From Rugalucina vietnamica (taxonomy: Eukaryota > Mollusca > Bivalvia > Lucinida > Lucinidae), in the NCBI GenBank assembly GCA_964017185.1, contig OZ024870.1, positions 28,605,621 through 28,669,620 on the forward strand: DNA of 64,000 nt, read 5' to 3'. Positions 10,029 to 25,100 of this stretch are shown one piece after another; the first letter of the stretch is position 1; the number at the start of each line of letters is the position of its first letter. Both the position numbers and the translations under genes were made by a program. The notes beneath the pieces are model-generated. The model was not told the origin of the DNA. It was given only the letters and a program-made list of their open reading frames with translations, and did not search any database.

Positions 10029-11820
10029 GTGAGTGTCTAATGTATACAATTTTTGCCCCAGATGCAAAGGCCCTGCCCAGTAGAAGTGGGTAGGGATACC
10101 CTGATGCTTTCTTGATTCGATACATTCATACAAATATGAAAAGTCGCAATTAAGAAATGATGCATAGTTTGAAAAATAAATAGAACCCGGATCGCCGGGG
10201 TAGAAATCCATTTGCTGAGTCAAAGAGTCGATTCCCTGACGCAGCATGTCAGGGATACATTGTATCGAATAGCTGTGCTATTAATGTGATCTGCCAACTC
10301 AACCTTCCAACCATGGCAGATAATCTCGAATGAATAAGTGGTGCAATGGAACATAACAACATAGTCTCGGATACGTTTTACAAGTTTCAGTTTTTTGTCT
10401 GTTTGTGTCTCAACATTGTTTTATCTTTTTCTCATTATTAGGAGTCCATAATTTCTTCATATTTTAGATTTGATAGCCTTACGTATCAACTAATAGGATT
10501 GACAGAAGGGATTGCTGTATTTTCCTAATACATGTATGTATTTTTCTAATACATGTAAGTATTTTCTTTTTATCTTTTTATTTTATTCTTCCTTTTATAG
10601 GAGTCAATGCTACACAAAAGAACCAGATTGTAGACATGCATAACCTACTACGAGCCAATGTAACCCCAACAGCCACTAACATGCTTAAAATGGTAGGTTA
10701 TTTTAAGGGGGTGTCAGTTGTCAAAATCTAATACTTGTATCATTTTACCTGTATACAGAAAAATGGCAGTTTTACTAAGAAGACTGTCTCTTATTGACAA
10801 TTTTTTGTATGGGCCTTCAAACATCAAATACATATTGTTTTATGTCCAAATACTCATCTTGGGAGAGGTCAGCAACACGCTTATCAGCAGTGAGAAAGGT
10901 GCTTCAAGTTCCTGGTTTGATTCCGTTTTCATCCATCTGGCATGCTGGATAAATTTTAGTAAAAACTATCACAATAAGGGTGCGTTTAAAGTGCCTGACT
11001 ACAATCTCTGAAAGTTTGTCCACTCAAAGAATCATTTTTCTTGAGGAAAGCATGATATTTATCATATGCACTGGAAACCTTTTACAGCAGATATAGTAAT
11101 AAGTATGATTTCTCCCAAAACATTGACCTTGTGTTCGAAATACTTTCAAATACTGTAGTCAAGAAGTTGGACATCATGTTTATGGTGATAGCTTTTCCTA
11201 ACATTTACACAGCATGCCACACGGATGAAATCATGAAAACGGAATCAAACCAGGAAGTAACTTGAACAATGCTGATAAGCGTGTTGCTGAGCCCTCTAGA
11301 GGTGAGTTTTTGGGCATAACATAATATGTGTTTGATGTTTGAATGACACATACAAGAATGTTTCAAGAATATCTAGACTCCTTGGTAAATTTTTCTTTAT
11401 ACAGGTAAAAATTATACAAGTATTAGATTTTGACATTTGGCATCCCCTTAAGCTAGAATGCTGGTACAAAATGTATATAATTCGACCGAGTCAAGATCAG
11501 GGTAGATATTTGTGTAGATCAGCTGGCTAACTGTCGCTCTGCTCCACTTCGGTACCTCACGGAATGCCGATGGAAATATTCCGTCTAATATTTGTGTTGC
11601 ACTTAAGGCAAAAATAAACATTTTTTTTTTTGTATATTTATTTTTCTTACTGTATGGGAATACGGACTCTACATGTCATGCAAAAATATATTTGCCCATA
11701 TCAGACTTCTTAAAATAATTTCTTGAAGACATTTAGACTAGTGCGCATTAAGTAGCCCTGGTTTTGAACGTTCATTTTCAAAATAGGGGCTACGGACTCT
11801 ACATAAAAATGATGATGTTT

Positions 11821-11865
<45 letters not shown>

Positions 11866-14800
11866 AGTCTCTCAGTATACAAAGTTTGATATGAATATGA
11901 AGAAACATCTCCTTACTTACATTTTATACAATTAAGCGGGCTTCTTGGCCCTTCTCCATTAAATTGACAGGCAACAGGTGCAACACGAAGCTAACTAAAT
12001 CTCTGTATGGCAAGCCATTGGTGAGATGTTCAAATGCGAGATACGAAAATAGTTAACACATAGTCTGAAATGCACAGCATTATAGTACAGTCTGCTGTGT
12101 CGAAATTTTGGCTCCCGTGGCAAATACATGTATTTGGTAAAAGTGTTTCCTATTGATTTTCTTACAGAAAAATGTATGCCATTTAAGATAAAAGATGTTT
12201 CCATATTTTTTTGTATGCCAGTATTAACGTCAAAATGACGTCACAGAATGACGTACCGCCTTTTCTAATTAAATTAGGTAAATTTAGCTGATGTTTTTAC
12301 TAAAACACTAAATAATGGCATTTGTATGCTTACTTTTGATTCAAGAGGTTAAAATGTCTATAGCAATGCGAAAATGCAATTTCGATTCTATGCCGGCTCC
12401 AATGTAAAATTGACGTTGGTTTGACGTCGGTGTGTTGGAATGTGAAATACACAATATAAGAAAAAACTTGAACTCATAAGAACAAAACACACACTGCCAA
12501 TTGTCCAAAATATAACAAAAGATACTAAATTGCTTCTGGCTAAATGACCGCTTCATAAATTGTGCAATTAATAGAAAACATATGATTACAGCAGCATATT
12601 GGCGTTATACCATGTGAATAATGTTGATCATTAATTATTCCAGTTTCTCGCCGATTTCAGTTAAGGAATTGCATCAATCAAAAAGACATTTAAATACTGG
12701 TTTACGTTCATTATCTTTGATTTCAGAATTATACATACAATGATTTTCATTAAAGAAGTATATGGGCCACTTTAGCTTCATTTACGTCACGGAACTTCAG
12801 CGTCATGGCGGGCTGCTTCCAAATGACTCCAAACATTACCACCATTATATTTAAATGTATGGTATTTGTTTATATACTAGTAACTGGCAGTAAAGTAACT
12901 CCCAAGACTATTGGAATGCCATATACAGCACAATGCCTCATTCTCTTTCGTGTGGAATTTTCTATCATCATGTATTAACTAATGGACCATAATGCGCAAG
13001 GATTAGAGACTATTTGGCCTGTATACGCCTATACTTTAGCAGCCCAGAACACTGTTATTAAGCTCCTGATGCTGATCCTTTATGCTGAGGACAATACTTC
13101 CATGTCTTATGAAGATACTCATGCATAGATATTTGCATATTTTCTCATTATTTGGTAGAAATTTCATTTCAAGAGGGGATGGGGGTCTAAATTTCGTAAA
13201 AACTAAAGATCGAAATTTTGAGGTTTTTTTCTGCATGCTCACATTTTCTATCACTAATGTTTGTAATTTAGAGTGTTTAACTGACAGAGACATACAGGAA
13301 TCAAGAAAAAATCACCAAAACTGTTTAATGCCTCTACAATTTGAAATGTTATATGGAAATTATTTGGAAGGTACCTGTACAGCATTTGTACTTTTGAAAT
13401 ATTAGATTACCATATTTGTTATAAAGTTATAAATGAAAGTGGTACAAACTGATGTTTCCTGTCTGGAATCAACTCAAACTCCTACTAGATTTTTTAAACC
13501 TGCATGTGGCTTGAAAAATGGGTAATTACGAAGGTTTTTCTTGGCATTATTTTACATGCAAAATATAATTACTCCGACCAAAACTTTATGGTAAATTCTT
13601 ACAAGATTGTCATGGCCAATATTGCATAACAGATATATACACATGTCATGTTTTATCTAACACGGCTACCTATCTCCACAATTCAGTATAATACAATCAT
13701 TGCTTGTCATTTTGGTACTGTATCGTCCCAGTCAACATTATCGAACATGGCTAGAAAGATACACCACTTCCTGGTATTATGTGAAGCAAATCGTGTAGTT
13801 TGCTTAATGACAAAATCCAGTGATAATTGTGTTCGAACCCAGGACCTCTCAATTATGCCTTGCAAAATGAGGGTGTGAAATATGTTGATTGATTAACTGA
13901 ATAAATGCTTAACATCCCAGTCAATAGCTATGGTCATGTGGGGACTTTGCCTCCATTTTTTTGGACATTTATCCAAAATAAGGACATCATGGCATCTACA
14001 AAATGCTTCAAATATAAGCCCCCAACTAAACCGACAGGGCTTACAATGTATAATACAAAAGGTTGGTTTGACATGAACCACTTCTCCTGGGCAGGCTCAG
14101 AGTGGTTAACCAGTAATCAGATGGTCAGACAGCAGCGTAGAAGCTTAGCCTGAAGGCACCAGCAGCCCATCTATTTTTTAGGTCCTAATATGCAGGTGCC
14201 CATATTCCCACACGACCACCCTTGGAAATCTATCTTGTGGCTGTTTGTTACAGTGCTGAACTGAAAACCATGTCCTCATGACTGATGAATAACAAACAAA
14301 ATAAACAAAATTAGCAACTATGTAGGTAACAGGGCGTGAATAAATCAAGGGTGTATTTGTACAGTATGTTGCCAAAATATTGTAACGCTTATTTACCAAA
14401 TCCGTTTTTGCCTGCGCCCAAATTATAAAAATTGGTTTTGCAGCATCCCAGTTCAACTTCACTGCAGTTAAACTATTGTATATGATAGCCCTTTTATATG
14501 GTTTCAATTTTGATAACTGTATATCTGCTAGTTTTTCCTGAATGAGAAACTAGGACTGATTATCATATTTGGGCTCTCGTTTTTGGGCTCTAGAGTATCG
14601 TTCCCCCCCCTAGAGCCAGCACGCCGCTTTCATATATTGTGCGAATAATGGCAACACATTTGCAGGCAAAAGCTTTTGTTGGCTCTCGGGGGGGAACAGT
14701 ACTTTATAAAACTTTTCCTGATTTCTATGTATTTCATAACAAAAATGGTTGTTTCAGCTCAAAATATACATCCTGGGCCATCGAAAATGAAATAATAAAT

Positions 14801-17800
14801 TCTTCTATTACAAAGCCCCTTATTCAGAGAAGCTAACACGCGAATCAAGAGAACAATTACCAACTTTTATTTTTCCTTCAAACCATAGGCATTTGTAAAT
14901 GGAAATAGTCACTGATTCTTTCGGCCGCGGGTAATGAACTCGCACCAGTGACCCTTTGTAAACCGGCGAAGATAGCTAGACAAACATGCTGCCATTTCAA
15001 AAATTTTACAAACGGGAAGTCAATATCAAAGACAGATTCCTAAAAAAGGTCTAATGATTAAATCATTGTTTAGAAAATGTCTCTAAACGTACGTTTTTTG
15101 AATACTCTGAATATTTCTACTGATCTACTCTGCACTATGTTGTAACGTAGTCAAGGTAGTAAACGCAACCCTGATCTTGACTCAGCCAACTTCACAAATT
15201 CGTTTAAGGAATATGTTTTACTAGATTTTCATACTTTAAGTGAATTTCAATTGAAATGTATCAAGAGGAAATGAAAGTATGTATGACTTTCCCCGATATT
15301 CTGGTAATTTTTAGATATTTCATGTACATTGATATTAACCACTAAATACATAGAGCTAGATATTCATTTTTTTCTGTTAATTATGTCAATTATGGCTTTT
15401 ATTTCACGGGTGAAGTGAAAAAAATATTTGTATTTCATGAGTGGCGAAGTGTTTAAGTACATAAGTACATTCTTTATGGAGATCTTTTTTGAACATGAAA
15501 AAAATGACAGATATGAAATCAAACAAAATCCAGGACAGATACTAGAGTTCAACTTCTTCAGCAACCTAATGCTATTTTATATAATAAACCAATCAGAAAT
15601 ACTTTTTTTTAATTTCAATAAACTTATTTCTGATCTTGATATCCATGCTACGAGGGGGGTTCAGAAAGTTCTGTCATAGGTGTTATAACTTTGTTAATAG
15701 ACATAATAGGTTGCTGTATTATGCCTTGATTGAAAGGGCTACATTTCTCCTATATAATGATGCCAAAACAATGCACGAAAAGAAATAAATACTTCGAAAT
15801 AGACGCCTTGAAAGACACCAAGGGTAAACCACTGGCACGTTTTCTTAAATTTGTGAATATTATTTAAAGAAAATCGACTTCGAAAAAATATAATCCATGT
15901 AATATATTTTTGAAAGATAGAAGAATATATCCTGCAAAAATCAAAATCATTCAGCAGAATTTAATTAAGTTATAGTAAAATGAAATATTGAAAATGGCTT
16001 GTTGTACATACATTAAAAATACAGTTTAAATTCAAATGACATTTATTGACATCTACACGTAGTCCAGGGAGCTTAAAATGCATTTAACCATTTTATTGTT
16101 TCATCCTAGTGTGCTCTATAGTAAACTTATAAAAAAGCAAACACATATAATGGTGCAGCGGTGCCAGAAACGCTATAGGGGTACGTATTTTAATGACGTC
16201 ATATACATTGCTTTATTATAAAGTCAGCATAGCATCGATAACGGCATTTTTGTCACATTGCTTTTCTAAATATATTATTACTTATAACTGTAAAGTTGGA
16301 GAAAATTTGATCGGAAGTTAAAAAGATATAACGCATGAAACGCACACAATAATATTCACAAATTCAAGAAAACTTGCCAGTGGTTTTACCCCAGGTGTCT
16401 TTCAAGGCATGTATTTCGAAGTATTTATTTTGTTCGTGCATTGTTTTGGCATCATTATAAAGGAGAAATGTAGCCCTTTCAATCAAGGTATAATACAGCA
16501 ACCTATCATGTATATTAACAAAGTTATAACACCTATGACAGAACTTTCTGAACCACCCGCGTAATACTCCTAAGTCTTGAGATTGTAAAGATTCAAAATT
16601 TGTTTATCAACCAGACTGGAAATTTAAAAAATAATTTCGGATTCTAGAATTCGCAATATTGTTTCTAAAGGTCCGAAATATAGATTCCCTTCCTACATCA
16701 ATTTCGACAAATGTAGAGAGGAGATTGCATCTGCATTGAATGATTTCGGTAATCGATGGTGTAAACGAGAGGGTGTTGAGGATAATGCTCTTAAAGAATG
16801 GAAAAGAAGTATTTTCACTATCGTGGATAAACGTATAAAGTTTTATTCAAAAAATACTAATCTTTTACCTCCTAAACCTAAATCGTCATTTAGGCATTTG
16901 AAGCAGGGTTTCCAAGAATTTCACAGAAAGTATGTCTTGGTTCCGGCAGACAAAGCCGCAAACAATGTTGTTGTTGTTTGTAGGCTTCACTACGTTAACA
17001 CCTTAAAACAGGAGCTTGATGGTACCAGGGCTTATCTGGAGACAGATACTGATGAAATGTCTGTAGTTAATGCCCACATAAACGATTTACCTGTTAAGTT
17101 TTCTGTATGTGTCATTGAAGGCCAAGACAAACTTCCTACGATGTATTGGTTACCTAAGCTTCACGAAAGACCATACAAAGCTAGATTTATTGCAAATTCT
17201 AGCTCTTGTACTACTACTGAACTTTCTAAATTATTAACTTCCTGTCTTACTGCTATCAAATCTCATGTTATAAGATACTGTGAGACAGTGTATGGAACTT
17301 CAAATAAAAATTGGTTTTGGTCAATAAAAAAATTCTGGTGAGGTGCTCAATAAATTGAAGTGTAGAGGGTTCCGTGCGACGAGCTTGTCCACATATGATT
17401 TTTCTACTCTGTATACAACTTTACCACATAATCTAATTAAGGAAAAACTTCTGGATTTGATAGAGTGGACCTTCAAAAGGGCATTAAAAACTATGGTTCA
17501 CTTTATTTGGCATGTAATGACAGAAAGGCTTTTTCACTTCCTCTGACCAAAGTCGGTATACACTTTGGTCATGTCAGAATGTGTGCGACGCCTTATCCTA
17601 TCTCCTGGATAATATTTACATTAGATTTGGGACCAAGTTATACAGACAAATTGTTGTTGGAATTCCGATGGGTACAAATTGCGCACCTCTCGTAGCTGAT
17701 TTATTTTTATACTGCTACGAAAGAGATTTAATGGATTCTCTTAACCATGATAATCAAGCTGATGTTATCGAGGCTTTTAATTCCACTTCTAGGTACCTCG

Positions 17801-19068
17801 ATGACCTTTTGAACATTGACAACCCTTATTTTGAAGGTATGGTCAATCAAATTTATCCATCTGAACTACAGTTGAACAAAGCCAATATCTCGGATACCGA
17901 AGCCCCCTTTTTAGATCTACATATTTCTGTTGTAAATGGATTTGTTTCTTCTAAAATTTATGATAAGCGCGATGACTTTGATATATAGTAAATTTTCCGT
18001 TTTTGGATGGTGACTTTCCTCGTCGTGCTTCTTATGGTGTATACATTTCGCAACTTATTAGGTTTGCTAGAGTCTGCAATCATGTTACAGACTTCAACGC
18101 TCGAAATAAATGTTTAACGGCCAAACTTCTCCAACAGGGCTATCGGTATCATAAACTTCGAAAAACCTTTTCTTAATTTTATCGTAGACACTATGAATCG
18201 ATTTCCAAATATAATGTTGGGTTAAAGACGCTCTTAAGTGAGGGCCTTTCGGAACCAGAATTTTATGGTGACTTGGTTTACAAATTTAAGAAACTTATAG
18301 GAAGTAATGATTTTTCTTTTCAGTTTAGAAAAATCATAACACGTTACAGACGTATAGGTTATAACTTGAATGTTATGCGACAGTCTGCATGCTTAGTTTT
18401 TAACCCAATCACGGTTGATAACGATGCTGCCTTCTTTAATTGCACGCCGGTGGGTCGGGCGTCAGACTCTATGATGGCCCCGACTTAAAGCTATTCATTT
18501 TAGTTGGTTGGGGCCGGAGCTTATTGTCTGTTGCTTGGCCCACCGGGGTCCAACTGATTTTTTTCTTTTGCTCTGGAGTTAGTACGTTATTCGGCGCCCA
18601 GGGATCTCCATCGTCGGGCAGCTTACTGAATCTATGAGTCCTGGTTTTTGATTCATCAGGAACTTTATCATGATTTATTTGTTTGTTCTTGATGATCCAT
18701 TGACTAGTTAGAGATTCACTACGAGGACCGAAGAACTAACTAAATGTTATGAACCACTGCAGAAGCTGAGGGTGAGTAACTTTGTATTACTGATCGCTCC
18801 AAGTCGATACTTCTGTGGTTGTTCTTTTTGTCTTGGTGTTTAAAATATTTTTGTGCTGTTGGCGCCTTATGTATGTTTTCATATTTTTAGTTAAGTTGAG
18901 GTAACTGAGTGGCCACCTATTGGGAAAATAGCTGCTCATTCGGCTTACGAAATGTTTTCATGGTATAAAAACCTGATTGTTAGTTTGGTTTTTTCCCACC
19001 TCGGTTTTTGGAGTGGGAATCTTTTTCTGATTGCGCCTTTTCCTGATCTTTGCCTACTTGTACCTTTT

Positions 19069-19124
<56 letters not shown>

Positions 19125-22100
19125 GTGTCAGAGCACAAATATATTAAATATGAGGAAATGTCAACACCTTCTCTGTGAGGATTCAATACTTCAGTGCTTT
19201 TGCACTGATGTTGGCATGTGTGTACAGTGCACTAAATGAAGACCGAAAATGGTATCTAGAAACATCTTCAGGATCGTTAGCTCACCTGAGCCGAAGGCTC
19301 ACAAGGCGAGCTTATAGTATAGTAGTCGAGCCGGCGTCCGTCCGTCCGTGCGTCCGTCCACATTTTCAAACTTGAATATCTCTAAGACAACAAGGCCAAA
19401 TTTTATCTAAAGCATCATTGAGGAGGGGGAAAGGTTGTATTAGGTTTTGGGCCAGGTCGGATCAGAACTCTGGTTTCCATGGCAACAGATAGCTCCCATA
19501 GACAAACTTACAATGGGAAAAACATAAAAATCTTCTTCTCTGAAACCACAAGGCCAAGAGCTCTCATGTTTTGTGTGTAGCAATGTCTAGTGGTCCTCTT
19601 CATAAATCCTGCCAACCGTGCCCCTGGGGTCCATACGGGCCCCGCCCCGGGGGCGTCTTTGGGAAAATATAAAAAAAATCTTCTTCTCTGAAACCACAAA
19701 GCCCAGAGCTTTCATATTTTGTGTGTAGCAGTGTTTAGTGGTCCTCTTTATAAATCCTGCCAACCATGGCCCAGGGGTCAAAAATGACCCCGCCCCGGGG
19801 GTCATTAGCTCCCATAGACTTACAGTGGGAAAAATATAAAAAAAAAAAAAACTTCTTCTCCGAAACCAAAACGCCCAGAGCTTTCATATTTTGTGTGTAG
19901 CAATGTCTAGTGGTCCTCCTTATAAATCCTGCCAACCGTGCCCCTGGGGTCCATACGGGCCCCGCCCCGGGGGCGTCATGGGGAAAATATAAAAAAATCT
20001 TCTTCTCCGAAACCACAAGGCCCAGAGCGTTCATATTTTGTGTGTAGAAGTGTATAATGGTCCTCTTTATAAATCCTGCTTACCGTGCCCCTGGGGTCCA
20101 TACGGGCCCCGCCCCGGGGGTGTCATGGGAAAAACATAAAAAATAAAATCTTCTTCTCCAAAACCACAAGGCCCAAAGCTTTCATATTTTGTATGTAGCA
20201 GTGTTTAGTGGTCCTCTTTATAAATCCTGCCAATCATGCCCCTGGGGTCAAAAATGGCCGCGCCCCGGGGGTCATTAGCTCCCATAGACTTACAACGGGA
20301 AAAACATAAAAAAAAATCTTCTCCAAAACCACAAGGCCCAGAGCTTTCATATTTTGTCAGTAGCAATGTATAGTGGTCCTCTTTATAAATCCTGCCAACC
20401 GTGCACCTGGGGTCCATACGGGCCCCGCCCCGGGGGCGTCATGGGAAAAACTTTAAAAAAATATTTCTTCTCCGAAACCACAAGGCCCAAAGCTTTCATA
20501 TTTTGTTTTTAGCAATGTATAGTGGTCCTCTTTATAAATCCTGCCAACTGTGCCCCTGGGGTCCATACGGGCCGCGCCCCGGGGGCGTCATGGGAAAAAC
20601 GAAAAAGAATCTTCTTCTCCGAAACCATATGGCCCAGAGCTTTCATATGTTGTGTGGACCAATGTATAATACTCTCCTTTATAAATGCTGCCAACGGTGC
20701 CCCTGGGGTCCACACAGGCCACACCACAGGCATGTCATTATCTACCATAGACTTATAATGGAAATCTTCTCTGGAACAGCATGACACAAAGCTTGTATAT
20801 TTGATATACAACATTGTCATGTGGAGCTCTACATAAATCCTGCCAATCTCGCCCCTGGGGTCAAATATGGCCCCACCACGGGGGTCATTATAGGACCCTG
20901 ACCTTGTTAGATGATTTTTTCAAGTGAACCAAACTGGCAGAAAAGAGGATACACAATCCAGACAAGAACTCTTCTGCTGATTAAGTAGGGTTTCAAGGTC
21001 ACATGACCAAAATGGCCACCATACCCATATATGGTAAAAACCCCAATTACTTTGTCCAGTGACTGTACTTGTTGACTCTCAGGTGAGCGATCGTTGCCCC
21101 TGGGCTACTTGTTCAAATAAACTGTTCCCCCAAAACACCCTATGTGTTTCTAAAAGAGCTGCTTTTTCAGTAAAAGAACTTAAATATGCTAGGCAACGCA
21201 TAAAACAGAAATAAATGGTCAATACATAATTAGCAAAACAGGTTAATTGAGATCTAAAACCCCAATTTAAGGTTGCAGTAAAATTTTCTACATTTGATGA
21301 TGCATCTGTTGCAGTATACAAGTGATCATTTGTTTCGTTCATTGTTGTATCATGTAGTTCACACAGAAAATGTGCACTCACCCACCAAATATATATAACG
21401 GTTGATTTTTGTTTTATACACATTGATATAGTTATGATAAACTACGATTTGCAGAGCTGGGATGATGACATTGCTTTGGTGGCTCAAACTTATGCGGAGA
21501 ACTGTGTATTTGAGCACGACGACAGTTATAAACGTATGATTCCAGGTAAGTTTCTCAAGTTCTACATTTAGTCATGACCTTACAAATGATAAATGGAATG
21601 CAAACAACACGAGAAAATGTGGTTACCTGATTGGTGATATCAGTTTTGAATCAGTTTAGCACGGGTAATGCAAGATATCGTATATTCTGCTACTTTGAAA
21701 ATGGTGATTACCTTACAGCTCTCTCGACAGCTCTACAACCATTAAAAAGGTAATGGTTTTCATATTGTACGAGGGTCATCTAATGAGTTCTGACAATGAT
21801 CTCATATTTCAGAAGTTTCTATAAAATTACGTAAACATTTTTTTCTGTAAAATAAAGCCATGTAACATGTAAGTCTTTAAACTTTTCTGTTGTTCACCCC
21901 ATCTGTATTTAAGCCAATGCTAGCTGGCTGATCGCCTTGCTTGGAAAGAGCTGAACGTCCAGCTCTTCCTTTACGAAAACTGGCCCATGCATTATAGAAA
22001 GATTTATTTCAGCTGTAAAAATTGAAAATTTCATCAGAAATTGTTTGATATTTTTAATATTTTTGCTCAAAACCTTGAATGTGGGTACACGTTAGAACCG

Positions 22101-25100
22101 CCTCGGCAGTCAGACTATGACAATAACTTTAGCGAGGACGTAGACGATGATAACGATATAAATCGCAGAAAAATATTCATTCGTTCCTTACATCTTTATT
22201 AATGTACTGGCTAACAAGAAATTTCTCCAATTCTACATAGGACGCTATGATGTGGGCCAAAACCTTGCGGCTGCCGACTATTTTTCGTGGTCTGATGTGA
22301 TTTTTGTTAGCTGGCATGGCGAAGTAACCGATTTTACATATGGATCAGCACCGGCTGCTAATGCGGTCGTCGGCCATTACACACAGGTAAAGTGCCAACA
22401 CAACAATAACTGGTACCTATGGTGCGATTGCTTTGTTTGGTTCCCTCACGTGATAAAAAGGTACAAGTAGGCAACGATCAGGAAAAGGCACAATCAGAAA
22501 AAGATTCCCACTCCAAAAACCGAGGTGGGAAAAAACTAAATTAACAATCGGGTACTTATATAATGAAAACACATCGTAAGCCGAATGAGCAGCTATTTTC
22601 CCAATAGGCGGCCACTCAGCTACCTAAACCTAACTAAAAATATGAAAACTTACAGAAGGCGCCAACAGCACAAAAATTTTAAACACAAAGACATAAAGCA
22701 AACAGAACCACCACAGAAGTATCGCCTTGGAACGATCAGCAATATGAAATTACTGGGTAAAGTTTTCTGTGTAAATATTTTCCTCCGTTAGTCAACAATA
22801 TTGGTCTTTTGCTTCAAATTTTTAAAAAGTCAGAATGAATTTTTGTTGGTTAATAAGATGTTTTATCTGGAGAAGTTAAAATCGATAAATTTAGCCATAA
22901 AAGATGAGTTATCAGTCATGACCAAACCAGTAATCATCGGCCTAGCTTTATAATACAGTTTTATCATCTAGTCAAGTCAAATCAAGTCAAGTATATTTTA
23001 TTTAAGAAATAGATCAGCTCTATTAGTGATTTGTTGAGTAATAAATGATTTTATCCCGTTTATTGTGTGTTAGAATCGAAATAGATCAGCTCTAGTGCGT
23101 GAATTGTTGAGTAATATATCACTGTTTGGAGGTCAGTTGTAAAGCAGAGCAAATCACGAGCGCGCAGCGCCAGTGATTTATCTGCGTACAACAATTCACG
23201 CACTAGAGCTGATCTATTTCAATTCTAACACACAATAAACGGGATAAAATCATTTTAACCCTTCAGTTTCTTTAACTTTTCCACCACTGCACTGAAGAAA
23301 TCCCGCCAAACTTTTCACTGTACCGCAAATGTTTACATATGTTTGATACGTTTTGAACGCGTTGAAACGACGTTACACCGTCTAACGTCAAGGTAACGTG
23401 ACTTATGGGATAGCTGACGTCATTATTTAATCAAAATGGCGTCGAAAAGGCGCAAAGTAACGTCAATAAACGGGATAAAATCATTTTAACCCTTCAGTTT
23501 CTTTAACTTTTCCACCACTGCACTGAAGAAATCCCGCCAAACTTTTCACTGTACCGCAAATGTTTACATATGTTTGATACGTTTTGAACGCGTTGAAACG
23601 ACGTTACACCGTCTAACGTCAAGGTAACGTGACTTATGGGATAGCTGACGTCATTATTTAATCAAAATGGCGTCGAAAAGGCGCAAAGTAACGTCACGCT
23701 AACCTGCCCAGTGATTTATACCTCAATATATCACTGCACTTTACCATAGGCTTCTATAGGAAGGGTGTGTTAGAATAAAGTCTCATCTTGGTGAGTACAT
23801 TTTAACAAACATAAAATAATATCACATAAAATAACATCTACACCAAGTTATTCTTTACAGAATTATAGGAGACTATAAAATTGACATTTAAAATAATACC
23901 CCATTTGAATATATATACATGTTAAAAAAACAATTAACGATGTTAACATCACAACTTCAAGATTAAAGATATGTTTAAGAATAAAGAAGTAAGCCTCGGA
24001 AAAGACCGAGGACACATCCTTCACCCACACGAATGGGACAGGGAAAGTTCAAGTAGGTCGTTAGATACCAGCCCGCCATGAACTGGTACTAGAGCGTTAT
24101 GAAAACTTTTCCACGTACCACCCCGTCTCTCGAGGTAAACTATAAGCTGCTTTATAAGCGACAAGCAGCCCATAGGGCAACGAACAGGGAAATTTAACTT
24201 GAGACTTCAAACATTTTCCATCATAACTCTAGGGATTTTTTTTTCAGTCGCTCAGAGAAATTAACTCCACGGTCAGGAGACCAATTTTGCATTCATTCAA
24301 ACTTTTCTGAAATATTATTGCTCAAGAATTAAGTACTTCCAATTAAAAGAAACAACACAACACTATATATCAAACTTTCAAACACTCATTGGTATTCAAC
24401 TCTTGAGTAACTTTTGCCAGTTTTCGAACTCGTCCAAGATGTTAGGGTACATAGTACCTACAAGAACGATTACCGCAACATTTTTCCCATTATAAGTCTT
24501 TGGGGATTTACAGACATTCAATGACAGCTAACTCCGCTGTATGAGGTCGAATTTTGCCGAAATTGAACATATCCAATATATCCTAACTGTCCATGTAAAT
24601 GGTAAGAATGAAGAAGACCCGATAAAAAAAGAAGCGGATGTGGCCAAATTTTAAACTCTCGAACTCATTCGAGATTTCATTGTTGTTCTTGTTACTTGCA
24701 AAAATGATGAAGGTCCACTAAAAATAAAAGCCTTAGCGTTGCCACAATATATTCGTCATTTTAAGTCTATGGTGATTTTTGAAGATGCTTAAATCAGCTA
24801 TAAATCATGCAATCTAATGTCAAATCTAGCCGAAATTTGAACTCATCCAAGATATTCATTGTGCTGTTGTCCTTGCTACTGCCAAGACTAAAAGAATCTA
24901 TGATGGTGAGGGATCTCAGGCAAGTTTTCTGCCGAGGATGAGACTCGAATAATCTGAAAACGAGATTGAGATTTTCTTGTTGAGGCCTCAACGCCATCAT
25001 GGAATATTTTTTTCACCCATCATTTAAACCATTTTGTCAAATACAGTCTCAAGCAGCCATTTTGCTTTTACATGAAACAAAATGCAAACTTAACCAGTGA

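Larger units (their letters stand above)
15590..19072 (+). mobile_element. Penelope-like retroelement, copy 1 (decayed, interrupted)
   Basis: Homologous throughout to 48183-50798, from AACCAATCAGAAATACT at the left to the shared 3' tail ending CCTACTTGTACCT at the right. A 911-bp element interrupts it at 15651. The reverse transcriptase frame is broken by an extra A near 17333, further shifts around 17530-17660, and stops near 17985 and 18175. A CT microsatellite (19073-19121) follows the 3' end directly. Confidence 0.8.

Noticed and set aside
10718-11011. 97-codon frame in intron 3
   Set aside because: Lies in the arm of a foldback element and has no domain.
19508-20820. Many overlapping open frames with PGGVMGKT-like repeated peptides on both strands
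   Set aside because: They follow the 150-bp monomers of family T1; the same peptides appear at 59-61 kb, and no start or promoter is shared.
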